Shown here: positions 1-8,047 of the stretch, piece by piece
Numbering within the stretch: the stretch's first letter is position 1
Layout of the letters: each line of letters opens with the position of its first letter
NCBI GenBank assembly: GCA_902609025.1
Contig: CACLQD010000005.1
Location: 1-45,074 of the forward strand
DNA length: 45,074 nt
Reading direction: 5' to 3'
From: an uncultured PS1 clade bacterium
GTDB taxonomy: Bacteria; Pseudomonadota; Alphaproteobacteria; MED-G09
Made by a program: the position numbers and the translations under genes
Notes under the pieces: model-generated
Told to the model about the DNA's origin: nothing
What the model saw: the letters and a program-made list of their open reading frames with translations, nothing else
Databases searched by the model: none

Positions 1-1572
1 CAGGATATCACAAAACTTTCAGTTCAATTTTCACAAAATCTTTTAGCTGAAACAAATGATTTTGAAATAATACTAGATCAAGCTGATCTCGTAGGTCTTC
101 CTAGTGATATTGTTGATTTAGCTAAACTTGAAGCAGAGAATAAATTTAGTAAAAATAAAGATGATAAATATAAGGATAAATATGTTTTCACAGTGCAAAG
201 AAGCAGTATGTATCCTTTTCTTACATACTCAACACGTCGTGACTTACGAGAAAAATTATATAAAGGATATATTCAAAGAGGGGATAATAATAACCAGTAT
301 GATAATAAGGAAATTACATCAAAAATTGCCTCTCTCAGAGTTGAAAAAGCTAATATTTTAGGTTTTGAATCTCACGCACATTATGTGCTTGATAATACAA
401 TGGCAAAAACCCCTGAGGCAGTTTATGGGTTGCTCAATCAACTATGGGCACCTGCTCTTAAAAGAGCAAAAAATGAATTAAAGGAGATGCAAATCCTTGC
501 AAATGAAGAGGGTAATAATTTTGAGATTGCTTCTTGGGATTGGTGGCATTATGCGGAAAAGGTTCGAAAAGATAAATACGACTTAGATGAAGAAGAAATT
601 AAAGAATATTTTACTTTAGACAACACAATTGATGGAATCTTCAAAACATCAAATAAATTATTTGGACTAACCTTCGAAGAAAAGTTTGATCTTGATCTCT
701 ATCATTCAGATGCACGAGTTTGGGAAGTAAAAGATAAAGATGGTTCTCATGTAGGACTTTACATTGGCGATTATTATACGCGTTCGAGTAAAAGAGGCGG
801 AGCTTGGATGAGTTCATTTAAAAGCCAATCAAATTTTGATGGAAAAGAAAGACCAATTATAGTTAATGTTTGTAATTTTCCACCACCATCTAAAGACAAG
901 CCATCCCTTTTAAGTTTTGAACATGTAACAACACTTTTTCATGAGTTTGGCCATGGGCTTCATGGTTTATTAACAAATACAAATTACAAAAGTTTGTCAG
1001 GAACAGCTGTATCGAGAGACTTTGTTGAGTTCCCTTCTCAGGTTCTTGAGCACTGGGCAAGCGAGCCAGAATTACTTAAGTCATATGCTAAGCACTATGA
1101 AACTGGTGAAGTTATCAGCGATGAGCTAATTGAAAAAATGCAAAACGCAAGTAAGTTCAATCAAGGTTTTGCAAATACAGAATATCTTGCTGCTTCATTT
1201 TTAGATATGGATTGGCATACTCTTACAACAACTGAATTACAGGACACAAATTCTTTTGAAGAAAAATCTTTAAAAAAGATTGGTTTAATCGACGAAATAG
1301 TATCTCGTTATAGGACAACATATTTCCAGCATATATTCACACATTCATATTCTGCAGGTTATTATAGTTATATCTGGGCTGCCGTACTTGACTCTGATGC
1401 GTTTGCTGCTTTTAAAGACTCAGGAGATGTATTTAACGAAGAATTAGCTAATAAATATAGAGAGTTTATTTTAGAAAAAGGTGGCACAGAAGACCCTATG
1501 GAACTTTATAGATCATTTAAGGGAGACGATCCTGATATTTCTGCTCTTTTAGAAGATAGAGGTTTGAACTAA
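1..1572 (+). CDS. M3 family metallopeptidase (oligopeptidase A / dipeptidyl carboxypeptidase type), 5' end missing
   Basis: Zinc endopeptidase of the thimet-oligopeptidase family, which cuts short peptides in the cytoplasm or periplasm. The frame is open from base 1, so the gene begins before the window; 523 residues are visible, against about 680 for the family, so roughly 150 N-terminal residues are missing. The HEFGH zinc motif (bases 940-954) lies in the context TLFHEFGHGLHGLL. The third zinc ligand is expected in the following SQVLEHWASEPE segment. The conserved C-terminal HSYSAGYYSYIWA block is intact. The internal ATG at 193 is not the start, because the upstream codons continue the family-like sequence without a break. 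The DUF6580-like gene follows 22 bases later on the same strand. Which M3 subfamily (PrlC or Dcp) cannot be settled from this fragment. Confidence 0.93.
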   Translation, partial: QDITKLSVQFSQNLLAETNDFEIILDQADLVGLPSDIVDLAKLEAENKFSKNKDDKYKDKYVFTVQRSSMYPFLTYSTRRDLREKLYKGYIQRGDNNNQYDNKEITSKIASLRVEKANILGFESHAHYVLDNTMAKTPEAVYGLLNQLWAPALKRAKNELKEMQILANEEGNNFEIASWDWWHYAEKVRKDKYDLDEEEIKEYFTLDNTIDGIFKTSNKLFGLTFEEKFDLDLYHSDARVWEVKDKDGSHVGLYIGDYYTRSSKRGGAWMSSFKSQSNFDGKERPIIVNVCNFPPPSKDKPSLLSFEHVTTLFHEFGHGLHGLLTNTNYKSLSGTAVSRDFVEFPSQVLEHWASEPELLKSYAKHYETGEVISDELIEKMQNASKFNQGFANTEYLAASFLDMDWHTLTTTELQDTNSFEEKSLKKIGLIDEIVSRYRTTYFQHIFTHSYSAGYYSYIWAAVLDSDAFAAFKDSGDVFNEELANKYREFILEKGGTEDPMELYRSFKGDDPDISALLEDRGLN

Positions 1573-1594
1573 TTTGTTATAAAATGAGATTAGT

Positions 1595-2098
1595 ATGACT
1601 TATATAATAGAAACTTTAAAATCATGTTGGCTTTTACTTCTTTGTCTTATTGTAGCTCGTTTTATAGGCTTTCCAGCTAATTTCACGCCAATACTAGCCT
1701 GTGCAGTATTTATGCCCTTTATGACGGATAACAAATATATTCAGATGTTTTTACCTGTTAGTATTTTGATAGTTACTGATCCATTTCTTGGATTATATTC
1801 TGCAATGCCAGTTGTATATTTGTGTATTATATTTGCAAGTGTAATTTCATCTCTATTTAAGAATTACAATTATAAAAATATGATCATTTCAGGACTAATC
1901 AGTGTTGGTATATGGCATATTCTAGTTAATTTAGCTGTATGGATTTCTGGTATACAGGCATTACCTTTAAGCGCGGTATATATACTAGCTATTCCTTATG
2001 ATTTTAGATTACTTGCTAGCACTATAATCTTTTCTAGCCTCTTTTTTTGGTTTCGATCTTTACTTTTAGGATGGTACAGCCGCCTAGATTCGAACTAG
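1595..2098 (+). CDS. DUF6580-like integral membrane protein
   Basis: A 167-residue hydrophobic protein with about five predicted membrane segments. The early ARFIGFPANFTPILA block, the central TDPFLGLYSAMP block and a later GIWHILVNLAVW segment resemble DUF6580 (ECF-transporter-S-like) membrane proteins as I remember them. Function is unknown; a role in substrate uptake is only a guess from the fold class. It sits 22 bases after the M3 peptidase gene and may be co-transcribed. The last nine codons (GWYSRLDSN) and the stop lie on the strand opposite the 3' arm of the tRNA-His gene, so the C terminus is antisense-encoded by tRNA sequence. No earlier stop exists in this frame. Confidence 0.7.
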   Translation: MTYIIETLKSCWLLLLCLIVARFIGFPANFTPILACAVFMPFMTDNKYIQMFLPVSILIVTDPFLGLYSAMPVVYLCIIFASVISSLFKNYNYKNMIISGLISVGIWHILVNLAVWISGIQALPLSAVYILAIPYDFRLLASTIIFSSLFFWFRSLLLGWYSRLDSN

Positions 2099-2148
2099 GG
2101 ACCTCCTGATCCACAATCAGGCGCTCTAACCGACTGAGCTACGGCTGC
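2072..2148 (-). tRNA. tRNA-His (GTG)
   Basis: Read on the minus strand, the acceptor GCAGCCG pairs with CGGCTGT (one G-U pair). The D arm is GCTCAG…GAGC, the anticodon loop TTGTGGA is closed by CCTGA/TCAGG, and the T arm contains GTTCGAAT. CCA is encoded at 2074-2072. The discriminator is A73 (base 2075) and the base before the 5' end is T, so the near-universal G-1 of tRNA-His is not encoded. Loss of G-1 together with A73 is a known trait of a large group of alphaproteobacteria. The 3' half overlaps the end of the convergent DUF6580-like gene by 27 bases. Confidence 0.96.
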
Positions 2149-2254
2149 ACATAAAAATTTCATATCATAATAACTAATAACTATGAAGTTTTCTTTTAAT
2201 TTCAGTCTTAAACATATTATTTACTATTTAGGTTAAAAAATATAGATTTCGTCA

Positions 2255-2896
2255 ATGAACAAGAAGTACTTAGGTATACATCGTGAAGGATGGAAGTTTT
2301 TTATCATCTTTATCCTAATTTCTCTTTTTAGTTTTTTTATAACGAAAATTATATTCTTAATTTCTCTCTTTCTTTCAATATTTACTCTCTGGTTTTTTCG
2401 TGACCCTGAAAGATATTTTGACTCTCAGGATAATCAGTTATTAAGTGCCGCAGATGGTAAAATCTGTTTTATTGGAGAAGACACTGCACCAATAGAAACA
2501 GGTATTAATCAGAAAATGAATAAAGTAAGTATCTTTATGAATGTTTTCAATGTGCACGTAAATAGAAGTCCTGTTAACGGAGAGATTGAGAAAATTATTT
2601 ATAAAAATGGAAAATTCTTCAATGCAAGCCTTGATAAAGCAAGTGAACATAATGAGAGAAATTCAATAATTATTAAAAATAATGATGAAAAGATAATTGT
2701 TGTCCAAATCGCGGGTTTAATAGCTAGAAGAATATTAAGTTTTATTTCGGAAAAAGATATTATGACAAAGGGAGAGAGGATTGGGCTTATTCGCTTTGGT
2801 TCTAGAGTAGATATATATTTACCATTAAATTATCAAATCAAAGTACATCAAAATGATATTGTTGCTGCTGGTAAAACAATTATTGCCGAAAGATAG
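2255..2896 (+). CDS. psd: phosphatidylserine decarboxylase proenzyme, short form
   Basis: Converts phosphatidylserine to phosphatidylethanolamine at the inner membrane. It is 213 residues, the normal length for the short archaeal/alphaproteobacterial type. Residues about 13-48 form hydrophobic membrane segments and are followed by WFFRDPER. The NVFNVHVNRSP block carries the conserved histidine. The self-cleavage motif is RFGSRVDIYLP with Gly182-Ser183; cleavage there makes a pyruvoyl group on an alpha chain of about 31 residues. The partner gene pssA starts three bases after the stop, so the two act as one operon making PE from CDP-diacylglycerol and serine. The start has no clear Shine-Dalgarno; a TATAGA box at 2241-2246 ends only 8 bases before the ATG, so the message may be nearly leaderless. 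Confidence 0.96.
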   Translation: MNKKYLGIHREGWKFFIIFILISLFSFFITKIIFLISLFLSIFTLWFFRDPERYFDSQDNQLLSAADGKICFIGEDTAPIETGINQKMNKVSIFMNVFNVHVNRSPVNGEIEKIIYKNGKFFNASLDKASEHNERNSIIIKNNDEKIIVVQIAGLIARRILSFISEKDIMTKGERIGLIRFGSRVDIYLPLNYQIKVHQNDIVAAGKTIIAER

Positions 2897-2899
2897 GTT

Positions 2900-3625
2900 A
2901 TGAGAAAAATAAAAAAAATAGACTTTAAATCACAAATACCAAATTTTATAACTCTTGCAGGTCTCTCATTTGGCTTAAGTTCTATAAGATTTTCTTTAGA
3001 TTATAATTTTGAAGTAAGTGTTATATGTCTTCTTTTGGCCTCGGCTTGTGATGCTTTGGATGGTTTTTTTTCTAGAGTCCTGAAAAGTGAATCAGAGTTA
3101 GGCGCGGAACTTGATTCTTTATCAGATTTCCTATCTTTCGCAGTAGCTCCATGTATTCTCATTTATATGAGTCTTATCAGTCAGAATGAAGTAATAGGTT
3201 CAATAGCTTTGCTTTTGTTTGTTGTGTTTTCATGTATAAGGCTAGCTGTTTTTAATTTAAATAAAGATAACGCTCAAGATATATCAAGTTTTTTCAGTGG
3301 TGTTCCAACGCCAGCAGGATGTGGTCTTTTGATTTTACCTCTCGTACAAAGTTTTTTAGGCTTTAATTGGGCTAAAGAAAATGAAATATTTTTAAGTATT
3401 TATATTTTAATTATTGGTATTTTGTTAGTAAGTAACATACCAACATTTTCTTCAAAGCAATTTAAAATAAAAATAAGTAGAAAAAATTATATATATTTTT
3501 CACTATTCTTTTTTCTCATTTACCTGTCACTGATAAACTTCTTATGGATAGCAATAAATATAATAGGAATATTGTATTTACTCAGTATACCAGTTTCAGT
3601 ATGGACCTATAAAACACAAAGCTAA
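2900..3625 (+). CDS. pssA: CDP-diacylglycerol–serine O-phosphatidyltransferase
   Basis: Integral membrane enzyme that makes phosphatidylserine from CDP-diacylglycerol and L-serine. It is 241 residues with several transmembrane helices. The CDP-alcohol phosphotransferase signature is present in full as DG-x2-SR-x8-G-x3-D-x3-D, within DALDGFFSR…GAELDSLSD; its aspartates hold the metal and carry out catalysis. It lies three bases downstream of psd, the usual alphaproteobacterial pair. The TAA stop overlaps the stop of the convergent NTF2-like gene by four bases (CTAA), leaving no room for a terminator between them. Confidence 0.96.
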   Translation: MRKIKKIDFKSQIPNFITLAGLSFGLSSIRFSLDYNFEVSVICLLLASACDALDGFFSRVLKSESELGAELDSLSDFLSFAVAPCILIYMSLISQNEVIGSIALLLFVVFSCIRLAVFNLNKDNAQDISSFFSGVPTPAGCGLLILPLVQSFLGFNWAKENEIFLSIYILIIGILLVSNIPTFSSKQFKIKISRKNYIYFSLFFFLIYLSLINFLWIAINIIGILYLLSIPVSVWTYKTQS

Positions 3626-4188
3626 TTTATTTTATAATAATCTGGTATTTCATTTTCATTGATTGGTTTTAAAGTTTCCATCGGATTCTCACCAAAATAA
3701 ATATCCTCACCAACCAATTTTAAATCTGGATCAGATGGCCATACTGTAATTAATTGTGTATTACTTAACCACAAATCACTATTATCAATTTCTGCGAAAT
3801 TATCTTTTGTTAATCCCATGAGTTTTAAATTATCTTTTGTGTAAACTTGCTTAACCTTACCCTCGGTAATAACGCCATCATCATTAACAATAATTCGTTT
3901 TGTGACAACCTCAAATTGTTCACCACCATTTTGGAACATATTGCTATAAAAACCAGAGACTTCCTTATAACCATTAAGAATCATATTCACATCACTTACT
4001 CTCCAAAAATGATAAACAGGTTCTGCAGTAAGTGTATTCATTAAAGGCTCTAATTGTCCTTTGATTTCTGCTTCCATATGATTTGCTACTTCATTTAGTA
4101 GTTTTTTATGATTTATATTTTCAATCTCACTCGCTTTTTCTCTTAAAGGCAACCAACTTTTGTGTGGATCTATTTTTAGTTCAGGCAT
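3622..4188 (-). CDS. SnoaL/NTF2-like protein of unknown function
   Basis: A 188-residue soluble protein with no signal peptide. Features that suggest the cone-shaped NTF2/SnoaL fold are an N-terminal helical stretch, a central VNMILNGYKEVSGFYSNMF helix and later alternating strands (TKRIIVNDDGVITEG). That fold is used by polyketide cyclases, ketosteroid isomerase-like enzymes and many small-molecule binding proteins. No catalytic residues can be assigned with confidence. The start is supported by AAGGAAAG six to seven bases upstream. It is transcribed away from the MFS/SDR run at 4293 through a shared 104-base spacer, which may tie it to that catabolic cluster. Substrate is unknown. Confidence 0.6.
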   Translation of the reverse strand: MPELKIDPHKSWLPLREKASEIENINHKKLLNEVANHMEAEIKGQLEPLMNTLTAEPVYHFWRVSDVNMILNGYKEVSGFYSNMFQNGGEQFEVVTKRIIVNDDGVITEGKVKQVYTKDNLKLMGLTKDNFAEIDNSDLWLSNTQLITVWPSDPDLKLVGEDIYFGENPMETLKPINENEIPDYYKIN

Positions 4189-4292
4189 TTTACTTTCCTT
4201 CTTTTAGTAGTAACAAGATAACATTAATATAAAAAAGTACTTTCTAATAGGTTATTAAATTTCTATTCTAAATTTCACTTAAAGAATAACTT

Positions 4293-5528
4293 ATGTCCAC
4301 TGAAACATTGAAACAAAAATTTTATGGTTGGCGAATGATTGCAGGTGCAAATCTTGTTGATTTCTTCTCAGCAGGCCTTGCTTTTTATGCTTATGCCGTA
4401 TTTTTTGGTTTTATTCAGGAAGAATTTTCAGCAAGTAGATTTCTAGTTTCTTTAACGGTATCTATAACTATTTTAGCAGCTGGCATTTATTCTCCACTTT
4501 TAGGTTATATCCTTGATAAGTTTCCAATAAAGAAAGTTTTAACTATTGGAGCATTGATATTCGGACTGGGTTTTATTTTGCTCTCAATTACACAAACATT
4601 TTTTCAATTTTTACTCGTATATGGCGTTGTGATTGCATTAGGTATGGTTATCTTTGGTAACCTTAGCACTTCAAAATTGATTGCAAATTGGTTTAATGAA
4701 AAGATTGGTACTGCGTTAGGATATGCATCAATTGGATTATCATTCTCTGGAGTAATTATTCCTCCAATTGCTGTTTTTTTAATCTCAAACTTTACATGGC
4801 GGGGCGCTTATCTTGTTTTTGGTTCATTTGTCCTAATTGTATGTTCTATCTCTGCATATAAATTTTTTATTGATAAACCAGAAGATATAGGACAGTTTCC
4901 TGATGGCGTAGAGGGAGATTTGTTAGCAGATAAAATTTCTAGTGCCAATGTTTTGTCTTTTAAGGATATTCTTTCAAACAGTATTTTCTGGATTTTAACA
5001 ATAATTTTTACTCTTCAATTGAGTGCAAATCTTGGTGTTTATACTCATATACCTATTTTTTCACAAGATCTGGGTTATAGTCCTTTGCAGGCATCTTGGA
5101 TCTATTCTGTGGCAGCTTTTCATGCAGCTATGGGTAAAATAGTTTTTGGAAGATTGTTAGATAATTTAGGTGCAAGAAGAACAATATTAATATCTCTATT
5201 TTTCCATGGTCTTGGGATCGGTATTTTAATTTTTGCTACAAATTTAATTATGCTTTTACTGGCCGTAATGGTAATGGGCTTAGGCCTAGGTGGTACCATC
5301 CCACTTATGAACTCAACTTTTGCTATAGCCTTTGGTAATGCTAACTTTGGCAAGGCTAGAGGTTTAGTAGGGCCATTTATGGTACCAATGCAAATAACGG
5401 CTGCACCATTATCAGGTTGGTTATACGATACCTACGGTAATTATTCTTTGGCTTTTTCTATAAATGTGGTTCTATGTGTTATTGCAGGAATTGTAGTATT
5501 ATTTCTACATCTTCCTGATAGGAAATAA
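4293..5528 (+). CDS. MFS transporter, monocarboxylate/oxalate-formate-like
   Basis: Major facilitator of 411 residues with about twelve transmembrane helices. The N-terminal FYGWRMIAGANLVDFF start, the LLGYILDKFPIKKVL loop between helices 2 and 3, and the matching GRLLDNLGARR loop in the second half resemble the monocarboxylate-porter/OFA branch, which moves short organic acids. It is the first gene of a plus-strand run with an SDR (5561), a DUF6324-like protein, a GPH carrier, a Rieske oxygenase and an alpha/beta hydrolase. It probably imports a substrate or exports a product of that set. The substrate cannot be read from sequence. No strong Shine-Dalgarno precedes the ATG. Confidence 0.85.
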   Translation: MSTETLKQKFYGWRMIAGANLVDFFSAGLAFYAYAVFFGFIQEEFSASRFLVSLTVSITILAAGIYSPLLGYILDKFPIKKVLTIGALIFGLGFILLSITQTFFQFLLVYGVVIALGMVIFGNLSTSKLIANWFNEKIGTALGYASIGLSFSGVIIPPIAVFLISNFTWRGAYLVFGSFVLIVCSISAYKFFIDKPEDIGQFPDGVEGDLLADKISSANVLSFKDILSNSIFWILTIIFTLQLSANLGVYTHIPIFSQDLGYSPLQASWIYSVAAFHAAMGKIVFGRLLDNLGARRTILISLFFHGLGIGILIFATNLIMLLLAVMVMGLGLGGTIPLMNSTFAIAFGNANFGKARGLVGPFMVPMQITAAPLSGWLYDTYGNYSLAFSINVVLCVIAGIVVLFLHLPDRK

Positions 5529-5560
5529 TTTTAATTTTTGATTAATTATAGGGGAATAGA

Positions 5561-6370
5561 ATGTCTGGAAAATTAAATGGTAAAGTTTCACTAATCTTAG
5601 GTGCGGCTGGAAAAGATAATATGGGTCAGGTAATGGCTAGAAGGTTTGCTCAAGAAGGCGCTAAGATTGTTGTAGCTGGTAGAAAAGAAGATTCATTAAA
5701 TGAAATATCAAGCGAATTAGGCGGAGATTATGCTATTTGCGACATAACAAAAAAAGAAGATATTGATGCCATGATTTCCAAAGTTATCGATCTTCATGGA
5801 AAACTTGATATAGGAATTCAAGCCACTGGCTGGGGGTATTTATCACCCTTTTTAGAAAGCACAGAAGAAGATTTAGTAAAAATTATGAATCTTCAATTTA
5901 AAGGTCCTTATCAATTCTTTCAATCATGTATCCCAGCAATGAAAGATGGAGGTAGTATTATTCAAATTTCTTCTGCCACAGCAACCATTATGCTTGATAA
6001 TCATGCTGCATATATGGGAACGAAAGCTGGAATCGATCATGTTATAAGAACCATTGCAAATGAGTTTGGTGAAAAAGGTATTAGAGCAAACTCCATTTCA
6101 CCAGGTTTAACAGCAACACCAATGACATCCGATGCTATGGCGGCTCCTGGCCTTGAAGATGCATTTAAAAAAGAGTATCCGCTTGGAAGAATTGGAACAT
6201 CTGAAGATGTTGCTGCGGCTGCAGTCTTTTTGTGCAGTGATGAGTGTTTTTTATCTGGTCAAAATCTTCAAGTTAATGGCGGTTTAACTCTAAGAAGAAA
6301 CCCTAGGAGCCATGAAATAGATGTTTCAGTGGCCGCTGCGGTAGCAAAATTAGAGGATAATAAAAATTAA
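5561..6370 (+). CDS. short-chain dehydrogenase/reductase (SDR) family protein
   Basis: NAD(P)-dependent oxidoreductase of 269 residues with a Rossmann fold. The catalytic Tyr151 and Lys155 lie in YMGTK, with the serine in QISSATA about 13 residues before the tyrosine. The NSISPGLTATPM segment and the FLSGQNLQVNGG C-terminal block are typical of classical SDRs. The nucleotide-binding loop is unusual: GAAGKDNMGQ in place of TGxxxGxG, with extra residues between the glycines, somewhat like divergent enoyl reductase-type SDRs. An AGGGGAATAG Shine-Dalgarno precedes the ATG. The next gene starts 8 bases after the stop. The substrate is unknown; context suggests an alcohol or keto intermediate in the catabolic run. 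Confidence 0.9.
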   Translation: MSGKLNGKVSLILGAAGKDNMGQVMARRFAQEGAKIVVAGRKEDSLNEISSELGGDYAICDITKKEDIDAMISKVIDLHGKLDIGIQATGWGYLSPFLESTEEDLVKIMNLQFKGPYQFFQSCIPAMKDGGSIIQISSATATIMLDNHAAYMGTKAGIDHVIRTIANEFGEKGIRANSISPGLTATPMTSDAMAAPGLEDAFKKEYPLGRIGTSEDVAAAAVFLCSDECFLSGQNLQVNGGLTLRRNPRSHEIDVSVAAAVAKLEDNKN

Positions 6371-6378
6371 GGTTTGAT

Positions 6379-6573
6379 ATGAAAAATTCTGGAATTAATA
6401 AAGAAAGTGATATTGTTGCAGATATACAAATTGGTCCAACTAATAAAGGTATGGTTAGAATATTTGTATCTTCAGATAAGATCGAGATTCCAATGGATTT
6501 TTCTCCAGAGGAAGCAATTAATATTGCAGAGGAATTAAAAGTATCTGCAGAAACAGCAAAAAAGAACAATTAA
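6379..6573 (+). CDS. small acidic protein, DUF6324-like
   Basis: A 64-residue soluble protein. The core DIVADIQIGPTNKGMVRIFV, then IEIPMDFSPEEAINIAEEL, matches my memory of DUF6324, a small family of unknown function found mainly in alphaproteobacteria. The predicted shape is two or three strands followed by an acidic C-terminal helix; there are no cysteines and no signal peptide. It begins 8 bases after the SDR stop, with AAGG upstream of the ATG, and ends 16 bases before the GPH carrier. It is therefore part of the same transcript. Its place inside a catabolic operon may be accidental or may point to a role in regulating or assembling the neighbouring enzymes; nothing in the sequence decides this. 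Confidence 0.75.
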   Translation: MKNSGINKESDIVADIQIGPTNKGMVRIFVSSDKIEIPMDFSPEEAINIAEELKVSAETAKKNN

Positions 6574-6589
6574 AAATTAAGAAAGCGTA

Positions 6590-7996
6590 ATGCAAAGTAA
6601 CAAAAATTTTATGTTATATGGATTAGGATCTGTTGCTTTTGGCATCAAGAATAACGCCTTTGGATGGTTCCTTTTATTTTATTATAATATTGTTCTCGGT
6701 TTACCTGGGTGGATGGCATCTTTAGCCATTGCTATTGCGCTTATAATAGATGCTGTTTCTGATTTGTTAATAGGTTATGCATCAGATCATACGCGTTCAA
6801 AATTCGGAAGAAGGCATCCTTATATGTACGCAGCTCTTCTTCCTGTACCTTTAAGTTTTTATTTGTTATGGAATCCACCTTCTTTTTCTGAAGATATAAA
6901 TTTATTTATATATCTCCTAGTAATGACTATTTTTGTGAGAACAAGCACAACCCTTTTTGAGATTCCAAATCAAAGTTTAGGGCCTGAGATAACCAGGGGA
7001 TATGATGAAAGGACAAAATTAATGTCTATTCGTTACTTCTTTGGTTGGATGGGCGGTAACGCAATGTCCTTACTCAATTACTTTGTATTTCTTACACCAA
7101 CAATTGCCTATCCCGATGGACAATTAAACCCTGCCGGCCATCAAATGTATGGTGTTGTAGGGGCTTGGTTAATATTTGGCTCAATGCTTTTATCTTCAAC
7201 AGGCTTACATAAGATTATTCCAGATTTAGAAGAGCCAGTTAAGAACGAAAATTTTGATGATATAAAAAAAGAATTGCGACATACATTATTGAATACCTCT
7301 TTTGTAGTTCTTTTTGTAGGTGGAATTTTTTCAGGTATGGCTGCAGGATTTTCAGCAGCATTAAATATATATTTTAATACTTATTTTTGGGGTTTTTCAT
7401 CTACACAAATAGGTATTGCTGGTGTTGTCGGAGTTATCCCAGGTATTTTAGGAGCAGTTGCATTATCAACATACTTATCAAAAAGAATTGGTAAGAGAAG
7501 GGGCGCAATTTACTCTTCTCTTATAGCAATATTTTTTTCTCCCTTTCCTTATTTATTGAGAATTTATGGTTATATGCCTGAATTTGGTTCTTACGATTTG
7601 CTTTGGATCATGTGCGGTTATTTTTTTCTTGAGGTTATGACAGCAGTAGCATCAACAATATTAGTATCGTCCATGATAGCTGATATTGTAGAAGATTCTG
7701 AGTTAGCAACTAAAAGAAGATCAGAAGGTCTATTTTTTGCTACAGTAGGTTTTTCTGGAAAAGCAATATCAGGTGTTGGTATATTTTTAGCAGGGTTAGT
7801 AACTTCAATTGCAGGCTTACCCGAGGGCGCTAAGCCAAGCGAAGTAGATGACAATATATTAATAAATGTTGTCTTTCTTTTTTTACCTATCTATATTTTA
7901 TTTTATTTAATATCCGTGTACTTTTTTAGTCTTTATAAAATTAATCGCGATAAGCATGAATCTAATTTGGAAGCGATTAAACAAAGAAATAACTAA
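6590..7996 (+). CDS. MFS_2/GPH-type sugar-or-organic-solute:cation symporter
   Basis: A 468-residue transporter with about twelve helices. The region DAVSDLLIGYASD then SKFGRRHPYMY is the helix 2-3 signature of the glycoside-pentoside-hexuronide:cation family (MelB fold). The FEIPNQSLGPEI segment and the SSMIADIVEDSELATKRRSEG block in the second half are also typical. Members use a sodium or proton gradient to take up sugars, glycosides or related compounds, but many marine members are uncharacterised and may carry other solutes. It lies between the SDR/DUF6324-like pair and the Rieske oxygenase and probably feeds that pathway. A second, distinct GPH carrier is at 22741. Confidence 0.88.
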   Translation: MQSNKNFMLYGLGSVAFGIKNNAFGWFLLFYYNIVLGLPGWMASLAIAIALIIDAVSDLLIGYASDHTRSKFGRRHPYMYAALLPVPLSFYLLWNPPSFSEDINLFIYLLVMTIFVRTSTTLFEIPNQSLGPEITRGYDERTKLMSIRYFFGWMGGNAMSLLNYFVFLTPTIAYPDGQLNPAGHQMYGVVGAWLIFGSMLLSSTGLHKIIPDLEEPVKNENFDDIKKELRHTLLNTSFVVLFVGGIFSGMAAGFSAALNIYFNTYFWGFSSTQIGIAGVVGVIPGILGAVALSTYLSKRIGKRRGAIYSSLIAIFFSPFPYLLRIYGYMPEFGSYDLLWIMCGYFFLEVMTAVASTILVSSMIADIVEDSELATKRRSEGLFFATVGFSGKAISGVGIFLAGLVTSIAGLPEGAKPSEVDDNILINVVFLFLPIYILFYLISVYFFSLYKINRDKHESNLEAIKQRNN

Positions 7997-8012
7997 TTTT
8001 AAGTTAATTATA

Positions 8013-8040
8013 TTTACAAATTATGTAGTTTTTCTATATT
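8013..8040 (+). promoter_or_regulatory. predicted sigma-70-type promoter for the Rieske oxygenase gene, leaderless
   Basis: TTTACA at 8013-8018 and TATATT at 8035-8040 are spaced by 16 bases. The -10 box ends only 7 bases before the ATG at 8048, and no Shine-Dalgarno is present in between. Transcription would start at or within a base or two of the start codon, giving a leaderless message. This is a consensus match in AT-rich DNA, so it is a moderate call. Confidence 0.45.
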
Positions 8041-8047
8041 TACTTGC

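Noticed and set aside
128-361. 77-codon plus-strand ORF near the left edge
   Set aside because: It lies inside the M3 peptidase reading frame and has no family resemblance; the peptidase frame is open across it.
1486-1500. GGTGGCACAGAAGAC as a sigma-54 -24/-12 promoter
   Set aside because: The -24 half fits but no TTGC follows at the needed distance, and it lies inside the M3 peptidase coding sequence.
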